NCBI GenBank assembly: GCA_022750155.1
Contig: JAKIWG010000010.1
Coordinates: 1-64,000, forward strand
Source of the DNA: Thermoplasmata archaeon
Lineage (GTDB): Archaea; Thermoplasmatota; Thermoplasmata; Lutacidiplasmatales; UBA184
Reading direction: 5' to 3'
Length of the DNA: 64,000 nucleotides
Shown: positions 1 through 9,264 of the stretch, one piece after another
Position numbering within the stretch: the stretch's first letter is position 1
How the letters are laid out: each line of letters begins with the position of its first letter
Notes under the pieces: model-generated
The model's input: only the letters and a program-made list of their open reading frames with translations
Database searches by the model: none
What the model was told of the DNA's origin: nothing
Program-made: the position numbers and the translations under genes

Positions 1-59
1 GCGTTGATCTGTATGGGCGACTCGTCGACAGTGAAGGACGAGGCGGCTAGCATCCCGTT
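1..59 (-). other. Open continuation of the PKD protein beyond an in-frame stop
   Basis: Downstream of the TAG at 60-62 the same minus-strand frame stays open to the window edge. It encodes NGMLAASSFTVDESPIQIN, which lines up with the end of a PKD repeat (compare TDSSASKATAATSVLVNP in the first repeat of the same protein). The coding sequence therefore looks like it once continued, or still continues, off the left edge. Confidence 0.6.
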
Positions 60-1610
60 CTAATCTTTCGCATAGGCCACCACGCTGAAATTCGCAGAAC
101 TGGCGAACGCATGGGCCACGTTCGCCCCCGGGAACGAGCCGGCGACGTCCCCGAACGACCAACGGAATCCATTGAAGCCCCCCGAGCCGTTCGTGGCCAC
201 CGCCCGGAAGGACAACGGGGTGCCCGGGGCCGCGCGGTAGGAGTTGGCCGAGGCGGCGATCGACAGGGAGGGACTGATATTGAGGGGAACGGAACCGCCG
301 GCGACCGTAGAGGTGGCGTCGGTCGCGCTGCACTCCGCAAGATAGTGACCCGCCGCGGAGTACGTGTGACTTCCATTGCCCACGGTCAGCGTCCCTCCGT
401 CGCCCAGCGTCCAGGTGAGAACGACCGGGGCGGTGCCACCGGAGGCCGCGCAGAGGAAGGTCAGCCCCTGGCCGACATCGGCCGCGGTCCGGTTCACGCT
501 GATATCGAGCACCGGAGCCGGATTGACGAGCACGGAGGTGGCCGCGGTCGCCTTGGACGCCGACGAATCGGTGACCCGACACGTGATGGTCTGAGTGCCG
601 GCGGTCGCGTAGGAGTGGGCGAGGCTGCTCCCGGCGGGTAGGAAGGTGCCGTTGCCGAAGTCCCAGGTGAACGTGAACGGCGAAATCCCCCCGGACGGGC
701 TGCAGAGGTACAGGTTGTTCTGGCCCGTGTCGACGAGGGTCCGTTCGGCGACGACCGATACGGAGAGGGGGAGGGGGGTGCCGAAGGTCACGACGTTCGA
801 GTCGCTGGACGATCGTGCCGGGAGCGCGGTGCCGCACCCGGAGACGCAGTCGGTGGTGTTGAGGTACGCTGCGTAGGCGGTCCCCGAGGAAAGCCCGGAG
901 ATCGTGTAGGTGAGGGTCGTGACGTCCGGGAACGTCGCGACCGCCGTGGGGGAGGCCCCCCCGACGCCCTCGAACAGCACATAGGAATCGAAGGCGATCC
1001 CACCGCCGTAGCTTGCGTTGTTGGTCCAGTTGAACACCACCGAGGCTGCGGTCGGCTGCCAATAGGTCAACACCGCGAGTGGGGGTTGGGCCACCGAGAG
1101 CACGTTGGTGGCCTGCGAGCCAAAAAAGCCGTTCTCGGTCACCTGCCAAAAGTACGTCCCGCCGGGGGTCAGCTGCGTCGCGACGTAGGTGGTGGTCGAC
1201 TGCGCTGTGATCACCGAGATGGTGTTGAACGTACCCGGCGTGCCGTTCGCGGAAACGTCGACCGTGTAGTTTCCAAACGTGAAGTCTGCCGTGGCCGACC
1301 AATTGAGGCTCAGGGCCGTCGGCGAGCGTCCGGAATCCCCCAACGCGAACCCCGCGCTCGGTGTGATCGATGAGCGCACTCCCGATGACGGAGAGTTCGA
1401 TTGAGAGGGGCTGCCACGGTTCATTGCCACCGGACCGGCTCGTGGAGCGAGGGGGTGGTGGAACGACCCGGTCCATGCGGAGGTCGATCCCTGCGGCCCG
1501 ATGGGGGCGAGTAGGATGGCAATACCGACCAAGGTGAGCAGGAGGCTCGGCCCATTGCGCAGTCCCCCATTGCCCCGGGCAAGGGACAGTCGCCTTCGCT
1601 CGGGACCCAT
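60..1610 (-). CDS. Secreted PKD / fibronectin-III repeat surface protein, C-terminus cut by a stop
   Basis: The 516-residue product is probably an exported cell-surface protein. The chosen ATG at 1610 is followed by an Arg-rich segment and a hydrophobic stretch (LLLTLVGIAILLAPIG), a signal peptide or anchor. An in-frame upstream ATG at 1691 would add 27 residues with no signal character. After a Ser/Pro-rich linker come one or two FN3-like domains (about 75-250) and three PKD repeats (about 315-515), with motifs FTWDFGNG, LTWTLGDGG and FRWSFGD. Such domains are adhesive or spacing modules and have no catalytic role. The last repeat stops at a TAG exactly where the other repeats read Ser, and the frame remains open afterwards, so the gene looks interrupted by a nonsense change or a sequencing error. 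Confidence 0.8.
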   Translation of the reverse strand: MGPERRRLSLARGNGGLRNGPSLLLTLVGIAILLAPIGPQGSTSAWTGSFHHPLAPRAGPVAMNRGSPSQSNSPSSGVRSSITPSAGFALGDSGRSPTALSLNWSATADFTFGNYTVDVSANGTPGTFNTISVITAQSTTTYVATQLTPGGTYFWQVTENGFFGSQATNVLSVAQPPLAVLTYWQPTAASVVFNWTNNASYGGGIAFDSYVLFEGVGGASPTAVATFPDVTTLTYTISGLSSGTAYAAYLNTTDCVSGCGTALPARSSSDSNVVTFGTPLPLSVSVVAERTLVDTGQNNLYLCSPSGGISPFTFTWDFGNGTFLPAGSSLAHSYATAGTQTITCRVTDSSASKATAATSVLVNPAPVLDISVNRTAADVGQGLTFLCAASGGTAPVVLTWTLGDGGTLTVGNGSHTYSAAGHYLAECSATDATSTVAGGSVPLNISPSLSIAASANSYRAAPGTPLSFRAVATNGSGGFNGFRWSFGDVAGSFPGANVAHAFASSANFSVVAYAKD

Positions 1611-2096
1611 ACTTCGACACGGTTTTGGTCGCGTCGCGGTTAAGAATCTTTCGTCGGCGCGCGCGGCACCCTTTGGGGGGACACAAGTCACCTGACACCG
1701 CCCGCGGATTCAGGCTCGATCGGCGGGAATCCCTCGACCGACGGCGTGGGACGAAGGCCCTGGCCGCCGACGGCTCACGGCCGGGTGCGGTCCGGGCGCC
1801 TCGTCCGGGACGGGAAACCTCGTGATGGTCCGGAGCTGCATCTGCGCAATCGATCCGAGCCATGCGGGTACCCGTCTAACCTCAGGAACCTTCTCCCCTC
1901 TTCGACCGGCCTCTCCCCCCAGGCCTCGACGGGTCGCGGAGTTCACCTGGGATTGTGCGCGGCGACCGGTGATCCCCAGAGCCAGCTGGGTGGATGGGGT
2001 GTTCGGCGGCTGTCTCGGCGGTCCGAGGCCCGCGAAAACAGGCCGTGGGGTTTAAGTTTCCCATCGCTTCCGGCCCTCTACCCGAGGGGGGCGACT
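1611..2096. other. Divergent intergenic region
   Basis: 486 bases lie between the divergent PKD and kelch genes. Open frames here are short and Arg/Pro-rich, with no recognisable domain. A TTTAAG element at 2051-2056, about 40 bases before the kelch ATG, is a plausible TATA box. Nothing else is supported. Confidence 0.4.
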
Positions 2097-3203
2097 ATGG
2101 TCGGATTCGGAAACGCGGGGCTGGTCTCAGTAGCGGTGCCGTGGATGGCCGTGGTGACCATTGTGCTTCTCGTCCCCGGCGCTATCGGAACTCCTGGCAC
2201 CCATAGCGCCAAGGTCGCTCCGGCCGCCTTTACGTTCCATAAATGGGCCGACCTTTCGAGCCGGGCGGGCGTCGCACCGACCGCCCGGCAAGCATACGGC
2301 ATGACGTTCGATCGTACCCAGGGTGTCACGGTCCTGTTCGGCGGCAACGCGGCCAACGGGTCTGCGTTGGGCGACACCTGGGAGTTCGTGGGCGGGCACT
2401 GGAAGAACATGAACCTCACCGGGAGTGCCGCTCCGGCGGCCCGATGGGCCGAGGGGCTCGTGTACGACGGGTTCCTGGGCGGGGTCCTGATGTTCGGAGG
2501 CCAGAGCTCGTACATCTCCTACTGCGGAATATCGTGTGCCTTCAACGACACGTGGCTGTTCAATTCGACCGGCTGGCACAACCTCAACCTCGCCGTGGCG
2601 CCGTCCCCCCAGCCGGCATCGGGACTAGTCACGGACACCCACGACGGCTACGACCTGCTCCTTTCGCACCCGGTCGGGATGCCTTCCTACACCGAAGAGT
2701 GGCGGTTCAGCGGAGGGAAATGGATCAACGCGACGGCCACGATCAAGGGGGCCATCCCCAATCTGGGGTTCTATTCGGCCGACGACGTCACAGACGGCTA
2801 CGTCGTGATGTACGGAGGCGATTCCGGTTGCAGCGGCGCGGGGATCACGTGGATGTACCGCACCGGGACCTTCCATAATCTCACCTCTAAACAGACGGCC
2901 AGCCCACCCGCCAAGGCGGGGAGCCATGCGATGACCTACGACCCACGAGTGCACGGGGTCGTCATGACTGGGGGATACGACGCCAGCTGCAAGGTCTCCA
3001 ACCAGACCTGGCTGTTCCACCTCGGCCATTGGCAGAATGTTTCCGCCATCACCGGGACGCTGATCCCGGGCCGCTGGGACGCGCGGATGGTTTGGGACTC
3101 CAACCTTGGGCTGCACGGTGGCGACCTGACATTCAGCGGGAATGAGGCCAAGGTGGGGGGTTCGAATTCCTTCGGCTCCGACACCTGGAAGCTGACGCCG
3201 TAA
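2097..3203 (+). CDS. Secreted kelch-repeat beta-propeller protein
   Basis: The 368-residue product starts at an ATG followed by a clear signal or anchor segment (residues 8-28, VSVAVPWMAVVTIVLLVPGA). The rest consists of kelch-like blades, each with a Y/F-D-x-x-x-G-V-x-x-x-F/Y-G-G core and a D-T-W element. Examples are FDRTQGVTVLFGG with DTWEF, YDGFLGGVLMFGG with DTWLF, and YDPRVHGVVMTGG with QTWLF. Blades of this type are common on surfaces of Thermoplasmata-like archaea and usually mediate binding. The longer frame extends upstream to 1746, but that part lacks protein-like composition. A TTTAAG box lies about 40 bases upstream. Confidence 0.85.
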   Translation: MVGFGNAGLVSVAVPWMAVVTIVLLVPGAIGTPGTHSAKVAPAAFTFHKWADLSSRAGVAPTARQAYGMTFDRTQGVTVLFGGNAANGSALGDTWEFVGGHWKNMNLTGSAAPAARWAEGLVYDGFLGGVLMFGGQSSYISYCGISCAFNDTWLFNSTGWHNLNLAVAPSPQPASGLVTDTHDGYDLLLSHPVGMPSYTEEWRFSGGKWINATATIKGAIPNLGFYSADDVTDGYVVMYGGDSGCSGAGITWMYRTGTFHNLTSKQTASPPAKAGSHAMTYDPRVHGVVMTGGYDASCKVSNQTWLFHLGHWQNVSAITGTLIPGRWDARMVWDSNLGLHGGDLTFSGNEAKVGGSNSFGSDTWKLTP

Positions 3204-3361
3204 GCGGCGGCGCGGGCGCCTCTCGGGCACGGACCGCCGTTCGAATCGTCTCGGCCCGCCTCGGCTAGACCTCGGGAGGAGGGGCAGTGGTGCGACCCCC
3301 TCCCGTGGGCCGAGTAGAGAGGTGGACTCCGCCCCTATGCGGGCCTTCCCGTGAGCTGGTG

Positions 3362-3679
3362 TCACCGCACGACGTTGCGATCCGCCCGGTCCATCCGTTC
3401 CACCAGGTCCCGGGCGATGAAATCATCGAGCTCGCCAGGCTCCGCGCCAGTCAGATCTTCGACGATGTCGTCGCGGGTCGCGTCGAATCCGAATCTCAGG
3501 CCGATCCAGGCGATCACCCCGGCATGGTATGCAACGCCAAATCCGACAAACAGGAGGGTGTTCCCCCCGAACCAAATCAGCACGTAAAAATGATGATCCC
3601 GATTGGAATCATACCGTACGCGACGAACCGTGCGGCGGTCCAGCCCAAGGGCATGGGTCCGTCGCGGGACGTCACCCAC
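3362..3679 (-). CDS. Small membrane protein with acidic C-terminal tail
   Basis: The 105-residue product has a basic N-terminus (1-30), a hydrophobic region (about 30-60, FYVLIWFGGNTLLFVGFGVA continuing to an Ile-Trp-Ile-Gly stretch) that could form two short transmembrane helices, and a soluble charged tail rich in Asp/Glu. No family was recognised. It faces away from the preceding kelch gene and is not obviously co-transcribed with anything. The biased hydrophobic/charged pattern argues for a real gene; function is unknown. Confidence 0.5.
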   Translation of the reverse strand: MGDVPRRTHALGLDRRTVRRVRYDSNRDHHFYVLIWFGGNTLLFVGFGVAYHAGVIAWIGLRFGFDATRDDIVEDLTGAEPGELDDFIARDLVERMDRADRNVVR

Positions 3680-4002
3680 CGATATCTACACTCCGAAGGG
3701 TAGCTCGGCGTGGCCCCTGCCTGCGGCTCCCGGCAATCAGCATCTTCGCCCGCCTCGAGGGAACTCCCCCGGCGGAGCCTTTTCCTTCGCGGCGATCGAC
3801 CCTGCGCCACCGACGGATACGAACCATCCGACGATAATCCGTGACTCCGGGGGTACCGAGTGCAGAGCCACTCCTCGTACACCCGATGGAAGGAAGGCCG
3901 GGGGGGCGGGAGGCGCCGGTTGTGCGGGTTTCGGGTCACCCGCACCCGTCGCCCTCCCCCCAGGGGTGCTGGTCTAATCAAGCGGGGCCCCCTTCGCAGG
4001 CT
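3680..4002. other. Intergenic region
   Basis: 323 bases without a convincing gene. The frame of the next protein extends back to 3841, but that stretch is Pro/Gly/Arg-rich and contains no domain. No promoter element stands out. Confidence 0.3.
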
Positions 4003-4974
4003 GTGTCCGACACCCAGACGATCGAATGGCTCCTCGAGGAAGGGCAACCCTCGATCCGCTATCTGACCCTGACCCAACTTCTCGGGAGAAATGAGAACGA
4101 TTCGGACGTTCGGGAGGCGAAGGCCAGCATCCCAAAGGTCGGCTGGGCCTCGGAGGTGCTTTCTCGCCGGGATCCGGGCGGCTGGTGGGTTCGGGACCGC
4201 GGGTGGCTCGAGCCTCGTTTCCGCGGGACCCACTGGAACATGCTCGCACTCGCGGACCTCGGGGCGACTCGCACCACCCCCGAGGTCGCCCGATCCAGCG
4301 AGTACTGGATGGCCAAGTCTCCCCTCGTCGGCGGCGGGGTCGGAGGGTTCGGGAAGGGGAAGGGCCACCATTGCTACACGGCCAACATGGCCCGAGGACT
4401 CATTCGCCTCGGCTTCGAGGACGACCCGAGGGTCAGAAAGACCCTCGAGTGGATCGTCAGGACAGCGCACCCCAAAGGTGGCTGGGCGTGCCGCTTCTCT
4501 ACGGGCGGCCAGTCTCCCAGCCGGACCCTCGATGCGTGGGAGGGTTTGGGGGCGTTCGCCGCGTATCCTCCCGCCCGGTGGACCCCCGCGATGCGGGAGT
4601 GCGTCGAGCGAAGCGCGGAATATTTCCTGGACCACGAGCTCCACGTTCAGGGCCCGAGATACGAACCGTGGTACCGGTTCCACTGGCCGGTCCACTACTA
4701 CTATGACCTCCTCGTCGGACTCGACTGTCTCACCGCCCTCGGATACGGGCAGGACCGCAGGCTCGGGTACGCTCTCGGACTCCTGCGCAAGAAGCAGCGG
4801 CCCGATGGGAGGTGGAACCTGGACACACCCCAACCCGACCCCGATCCCGAGACGGCGGAGTGGTTCGCCGCTCACCCCGAGCGTCGACCCGAGCCCCTGA
4901 CGTTCGAGGTGGCGGGGCGTCCGAGCAAGATGATCACGCTGCGGGCGCTCACGGTCCTTTCCAGGGTGGGCTAA
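4003..4974 (+). CDS. Alpha/alpha-toroid (prenyltransferase / squalene-oxidase repeat) protein
   Basis: The 323-residue product starts at a GTG; upstream sequence in frame is low-complexity. Repeats resemble the QW/prenyltransferase toroid: GGWWVRD, GGVGGF, GGWACRF and a final QRPDGRWNL, with aromatic helices such as HYYYDLLVGLDCLTALGY. The single toroid is half the size of a squalene-hopene cyclase, and no DxDD protonation motif was found, so it should not be called a cyclase. Similar stand-alone proteins occur widely in archaea with unknown substrates. No signal peptide is visible, so it is probably cytosolic. Confidence 0.75.
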   Translation: MSDTQTIEWLLEEGQPSIRYLTLTQLLGRNENDSDVREAKASIPKVGWASEVLSRRDPGGWWVRDRGWLEPRFRGTHWNMLALADLGATRTTPEVARSSEYWMAKSPLVGGGVGGFGKGKGHHCYTANMARGLIRLGFEDDPRVRKTLEWIVRTAHPKGGWACRFSTGGQSPSRTLDAWEGLGAFAAYPPARWTPAMRECVERSAEYFLDHELHVQGPRYEPWYRFHWPVHYYYDLLVGLDCLTALGYGQDRRLGYALGLLRKKQRPDGRWNLDTPQPDPDPETAEWFAAHPERRPEPLTFEVAGRPSKMITLRALTVLSRVG

Positions 4975-5202
4975 CGGCCTCGATCGAATTTCCTCGCGCC
5001 GGAGGCGTTCCTATCGGGAACCCCCCCGAGGAGGCGAATCCGCCGGCACTCCCCCCGGGGGTTCCTCGTGCGGCTAGGGTCGATCCCTCGGGGTCCGGCA
5101 GGTCGTCCTCCGGCTCGTGACCCGAGAACCCGGGGCGGCCTGTCACCTCGGCCGAATGCGAGGAGGTCTCACCGGTTCACGAACTCGACCCGAAGAACGA
5201 CG

Positions 5203-7134
5203 TCACGGCGACCCGCGGTCCCGACGGCGCCGCATCACCAGCAGGGCGACGACCCCGACGACCAGCACGAGAACGACCCCGACGCCGGCGCCAACGAATG
5301 TCCACGGAATCGCGGGGCCCCCGCCCGAGCTCGTCGAATTGAAGGGCACGCTCAACGGACCGAGGCTCTGCCCGCTCACCGTCACCGAGCCCGGTGTGGA
5401 GGAATGCCCGGCCGCGGAGGTGGTGTAGCTGTACGTCCCGTTCGAGACGCTAAACTTGATCGTGGACGCCCCGTCCGACCAGCGGGTGACTCCCGTGGCC
5501 CCGGAGGGGACCAACAGAATCACGGCCGGGGGCTGCGTGGGCGTCAGGGTGGCCGACCAGTTCGTGCCCGGAGGGAGGCCCATCTGGGCGAACGCCAGCG
5601 GATAGACTTCGTAGAACACGATCGCCTGCGTCAGAGCGGACCCGGCCACCGAGACGTTTCCGTGGGAGGGAATCGGGGCGTAATCGATCAATGCGAACAC
5701 CGTGTAGGCGTACATCCCGTTGGGCTCCGTGAACGTGGTCCCGGTGGTGCTGGTCGACTGGGTTGATCCGTTCAGGGTGACTTGCCACGTGGACCCGGCG
5801 GGCAATCCGGTCTCCGTGAAGGTCACGGCGTAAGGCCCCGAAGCGATGGCTGCGAACGCAACCGAGACGTTGACTGCTTTGCCCGACACCACGACCGGGC
5901 CCGAGCTCGGAGTCGGGGCGTAGCCCGTGACCGGGGACACCGAGAACGAATAGGAACCGTTGACCTCGGAGAACGAGAGTGTCGGATTCGATCCCGTCAT
6001 CCCCGACCCGTTCAGCGCCACCGACCAGGTCGTGTGCTGAGGAAGGCCCGATTCGACGAAGGTCACGGAGTAGTGGGTGGACCCGCCCCCGTGCGTCCCC
6101 GCGGCGACGAGGGTGACGTTGTTCGAGCCGTAGTTCGTGACAAAGGCGAGCGACTTGGCGTCATCGAACCCCACGCCGTACGGATTAGAGCCGACGGGGA
6201 AGTTCGCGACCACCTTCGTGGTCGAATCCGAAATGACGGTGACGTTGTTCGAGCCGGAGTTCGTGACGAAAACGTCTCCCTGAGCTTGGTCGTACGCCAC
6301 GGCGGACGCGCCCGAACCCACTCGCAGGTTCGTGATCACCTTGTTCGATGCGGTGGAGATGACGCTCGAATTGGAATAGACGGAGTTCGCAGTGAAGACC
6401 TCTCCCTTGGCGACATCGGTCGCGATCCCGATGGGGTTGCCCCCGACGGGGATGATGGCGGTCACTAGGTTGGTGGCGGTGGAGATCCGCCAGACGGTGG
6501 CATCGTCGAACATCGCCGTGTACACGCCCCCATGAGTCGGGTCGTAGGTGATCGAGTCCGTCACGTTCCCGACCCCGACGGTCGCAACGACACTGTTGCT
6601 CGAGTCGCTGATCACGTAGACGCTCGTCTGGTCACCGGCGACGAACACCTCGCCCGCGCCGCCGTCGTAGGCGACACCGATGGGGTATCCTCCCGTCGAG
6701 ATGGTCTTCACAACGGTGTTGTTCGTGTCGTTGATGACGCTCACGGTACCGCCCTTTTCGTTTCCGACGAAGATCTCTCCACGCCCGCTGTCGTACGCCG
6801 CGTCGTAAGGAGACGCACCTACGGCGATCGTCGCGACGACCGAGCGGGTCGAATCGCTGATGACGCTGACGTTGTTCGAGCCGTAGTTCGTGACGAAGAG
6901 TTCGCCCTTGGCGCTGTCGTAGGCGATCCCGACCGGGTGGGTGCCGACGGGAATGGTGGGCGACAGACCTAGATTGAAAGGCCGGGCATCATTTCCCGGC
7001 TGGTGGTTGGCACGGGCCGCCTCGTGCGTCGCGGGTCCAATCGACATCGCTCCGATCGTCAGGATGAACACGAGCGTGATCACGGCGATTCCTCGTTCGG
7101 TGGCGATCCCCACGGCCCCACTCCCCTCCGCCAT
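5203..7134 (-). CDS. YVTN-family beta-propeller surface protein with GLP-type repeats and C-terminal anchor
   Basis: The 643-residue exported protein begins at the ATG whose product has a hydrophobic export segment (about residues 15-35, IAVITLVFILTIGAMSIG). Residues about 55-345 form seven or so YVTN blades with cores such as YDSAKGELFVTNYGSNNVSV and YDAAYDSGRGEIFVGNEKGG. Three repeats of about 75 residues follow, each opening VTFVESGLPQHTTW, VTFTETGLPAGSTW or LAFAQMGLPPGTNW. The C-terminus has one transmembrane helix (VGVVLVLVVGVVALLVM) followed by RRRRDRG, a classic stop-transfer. It probably displays the propeller outside the cell. The downstream gene is divergent. Confidence 0.9.
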   Translation of the reverse strand: MAEGSGAVGIATERGIAVITLVFILTIGAMSIGPATHEAARANHQPGNDARPFNLGLSPTIPVGTHPVGIAYDSAKGELFVTNYGSNNVSVISDSTRSVVATIAVGASPYDAAYDSGRGEIFVGNEKGGTVSVINDTNNTVVKTISTGGYPIGVAYDGGAGEVFVAGDQTSVYVISDSSNSVVATVGVGNVTDSITYDPTHGGVYTAMFDDATVWRISTATNLVTAIIPVGGNPIGIATDVAKGEVFTANSVYSNSSVISTASNKVITNLRVGSGASAVAYDQAQGDVFVTNSGSNNVTVISDSTTKVVANFPVGSNPYGVGFDDAKSLAFVTNYGSNNVTLVAAGTHGGGSTHYSVTFVESGLPQHTTWSVALNGSGMTGSNPTLSFSEVNGSYSFSVSPVTGYAPTPSSGPVVVSGKAVNVSVAFAAIASGPYAVTFTETGLPAGSTWQVTLNGSTQSTSTTGTTFTEPNGMYAYTVFALIDYAPIPSHGNVSVAGSALTQAIVFYEVYPLAFAQMGLPPGTNWSATLTPTQPPAVILLVPSGATGVTRWSDGASTIKFSVSNGTYSYTTSAAGHSSTPGSVTVSGQSLGPLSVPFNSTSSGGGPAIPWTFVGAGVGVVLVLVVGVVALLVMRRRRDRGSP

Positions 7135-7580
7135 CTCGCCGCGTTCCTCTGGGCCCCCGATGGCCCGAGGTCCGCGACCGCCGGATGCACTTAGGTCTGG
7201 CGGCGAGCGGTGGCACCCCCTCTCCACCGCGGGGACGAGCGCGGGGGGAAGCTCCTCCTCGGAGAATGGATCGCCGGTGCCGATTACGGCCGAGGGACTC
7301 CGCCCCGATCACGCCTCAGGTGCGTTCTCTCGAACGGATCGGTACGGCGGCCATCGTCTCCCGACGGGACCAAAGGGGATCGGTTCGAGCGCCGGCCCTA
7401 GCCCCCGAACTCACAGCCAAGCCCGTGGGCGGCCGAGCGGTTTGCCGTCGAACCTATCGGCTGGCGTTGCCCAAGGGAAAAAGCGCAAATACCTCGGGAG
7501 AGTGTTCCGCCAATGGAGACCGACCCTTCCCTGGCCCGCCAACCTGTTCTCGGGCTCCCGGAGCCGGGCCCCTGGTGTGT
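7135..7580. other. Divergent intergenic region
   Basis: 446 bases between the YVTN protein gene and the regulator gene. Open frames here have poor composition. AAATAC at about 7488-7493 is the only AT-rich, TATA-like stretch, roughly 90 bases before the regulator start. Confidence 0.3.
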
Positions 7581-8660
7581 ATGAGGTTGCTGGTTGTGGA
7601 CTCCGACCCGGAGCTCCGCGAGGAGCTCGGGTCGATCTTCGAGACGAAACATCACGCCGTGACGACGAGCGACAGCTCGGCGAAGGCGGTTCGCGAGCTC
7701 GAGGCGCGGGAGTTTGATGTGATGTTCACCGACATCCGGTTGGGGCGGCAGAGCGGGATGGACCTGCTCGTGGAGGCCCAGCGGAGATGGCCCCGAATGA
7801 TCGTGGTCATGCTGACCGGTAAGGGGTCGATCGAGTCCGCCGTGGAGGCGATCCAAGCCGGCGCATTCGATTACCTGCCGAAGCCGGTCAACCCTCGCCA
7901 GGTGCTCCGGGTCCTCGAGCTCGTCCAGGCGCAGCTCGCCCTCGTGGAGACCAAGACTCCGCCGCGGGATCCTGTGGAGATCGCCCGGAGTCTCGCGACG
8001 AGTGAAGGGTATGAGGTGCTGCTGATCACCCCGCCTCCCCCTCCGGGAACGATCGAGCGCGTCAGCCACCTGCCCTTGGACGCCGAGAATCCGTTCCGTA
8101 TCCGGGACGCGGTGGAGAGTTTCGCCGAGCCGAGAGCTCGCGCGGCCGTCGTCCTGGCCGCGATCGAGGAGCTACTCGCGCGACACCGGGAGGAGGATGT
8201 TTCCAAGCTTCTCGAGGAGATCCGCGCCTGCTTGGACGGGAAGGGGCCCCTCGCCGTCGGGTACAACCCGTCCAAGATGAGCGCCACCGGGGCCATCGCG
8301 GTGCGCGCGTCGATCGTCGCGGCCGACGCTCACACGACGCTCGAAGTCCTTTCGAATCCGATACGGAGGCTCGTCCTCCGTCGGCTCGGGGACGGCCCCT
8401 GCACCTTCATGCAGGCCATGGAGGCCGCGCAGCTCGATGACACGTCAAAGATCGCCTTCCATCTGCGAAAGATGGTGGAAAGCGGGCTCATCGAGCATGA
8501 CGGCAATCTCCCCTATCGACTCACGCCGAGAGGAACCGGCGCTGTCGATGTGCTCTCGGAAATCGACCAGCTCGACTCGGAACGGGGGAGCGGGAACCGG
8601 ATCTTCACGGTCCCGGCCGCAGGCAGCGCACGTAGCGCGGGGGGCGTGGTCGAACAATAG
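7581..8660 (+). CDS. Response-regulator receiver fused to a winged-helix DNA-binding domain
   Basis: The 359-residue product has a canonical receiver domain in residues 1-120: acidic pocket D7 and D9, phosphoacceptor D51 (FTDIRLG), T79 (MLTGKGS) and K101 (YLPKPVN). The middle region (about 135-245) resembles the DUF835 family often attached to archaeal signalling proteins; this is a weak recognition. Residues about 250-325 form an ArsR-like winged helix (LSNPIRRLVLRRLGDG, then IAFHLRKMVESGLIEHDG). Archaeal receivers coupled directly to DNA-binding domains are uncommon. No histidine kinase is encoded in the window, so the partner is elsewhere. Confidence 0.85.
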   Translation: MRLLVVDSDPELREELGSIFETKHHAVTTSDSSAKAVRELEAREFDVMFTDIRLGRQSGMDLLVEAQRRWPRMIVVMLTGKGSIESAVEAIQAGAFDYLPKPVNPRQVLRVLELVQAQLALVETKTPPRDPVEIARSLATSEGYEVLLITPPPPPGTIERVSHLPLDAENPFRIRDAVESFAEPRARAAVVLAAIEELLARHREEDVSKLLEEIRACLDGKGPLAVGYNPSKMSATGAIAVRASIVAADAHTTLEVLSNPIRRLVLRRLGDGPCTFMQAMEAAQLDDTSKIAFHLRKMVESGLIEHDGNLPYRLTPRGTGAVDVLSEIDQLDSERGSGNRIFTVPAAGSARSAGGVVEQ

Positions 8661-8742
8661 GGGCTCCGCCCTCAACCCGAACAAAGCGGCGCCTTATCTC
8701 CGCGTTCGGGCCCTACAACGCCAGGGGATCGGGGAAATTAGG

Positions 8743-9264
8743 ATGGAGAACTCCCTGGGGGAACCGAGCAGCCACGGCGTCTACGAACAGGTCCGGGCCT
8801 CGGGCAGTGCCACCGCCACACCCCCCGAGGACCGGTTGTCCGAGAATTCCGACCCGGTTCATGGCGTCCTGTCGGCCGAGGGGACCGTCGTGGTGGCTTC
8901 CGAGGACGTCGTCGCCGACGCGTCGGCTGCGGGCGATGCGCTCGATCGTGACCACGAGCCCGCGCCCGGAGATCCTCGCTCGACCCCCCGGGTGGAGGGC
9001 GACCCCCAATTTCGGACCGCGTCGCTCCGCGAGCCAAGGACGACCGTGATGCCCGACTGGATCCTACTCAGCGCATCGGCCGCCCCGGGGGTCGCTTTCC
9101 CGGGCAGCCTCCCGTGCAGAGCGACTGGCCTCACGAAACCGCTCAGGTCGAGTACCAGGTCCGGGGGCGGTTCGCTGCCCGAAGGAGGCCCCGCGGTCCC
9201 CGGCGAGTTCGTGGGATATCCGATGGGCGGGACGGACCCCAAGCACGAGATGAGCGTTCCATGA
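8743..9264 (+). CDS. Possible 173-residue protein of unknown function
   Basis: An open frame starts at an ATG and ends with an ATGA overlap on the membrane-protein gene at 9261, which would suit translational coupling. Composition is Pro/Ser/Gly-rich with no domain, no hydrophobic core and no recognised motif. Opposite-strand frames over the same bases are equally open because of the high GC content. It could be spurious, in which case 8661-9260 is an uninformative intergenic stretch. Confidence 0.25.
   Translation: MENSLGEPSSHGVYEQVRASGSATATPPEDRLSENSDPVHGVLSAEGTVVVASEDVVADASAAGDALDRDHEPAPGDPRSTPRVEGDPQFRTASLREPRTTVMPDWILLSASAAPGVAFPGSLPCRATGLTKPLRSSTRSGGGSLPEGGPAVPGEFVGYPMGGTDPKHEMSVP

Noticed and set aside
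60-62. Pyrrolysine codon in the PKD protein
   Set aside because: Some Thermoplasmatota use pyrrolysine, but no PylRS or tRNA-Pyl is in the window and a PKD surface protein is not a known Pyl protein; kept only as one option in the findings.
3577-4875. A 432-residue minus-strand open frame
   Set aside because: It lies antisense to the toroid protein gene, is rich in Arg/Pro/Gly and has no domain; long antisense frames are expected in GC-rich DNA.
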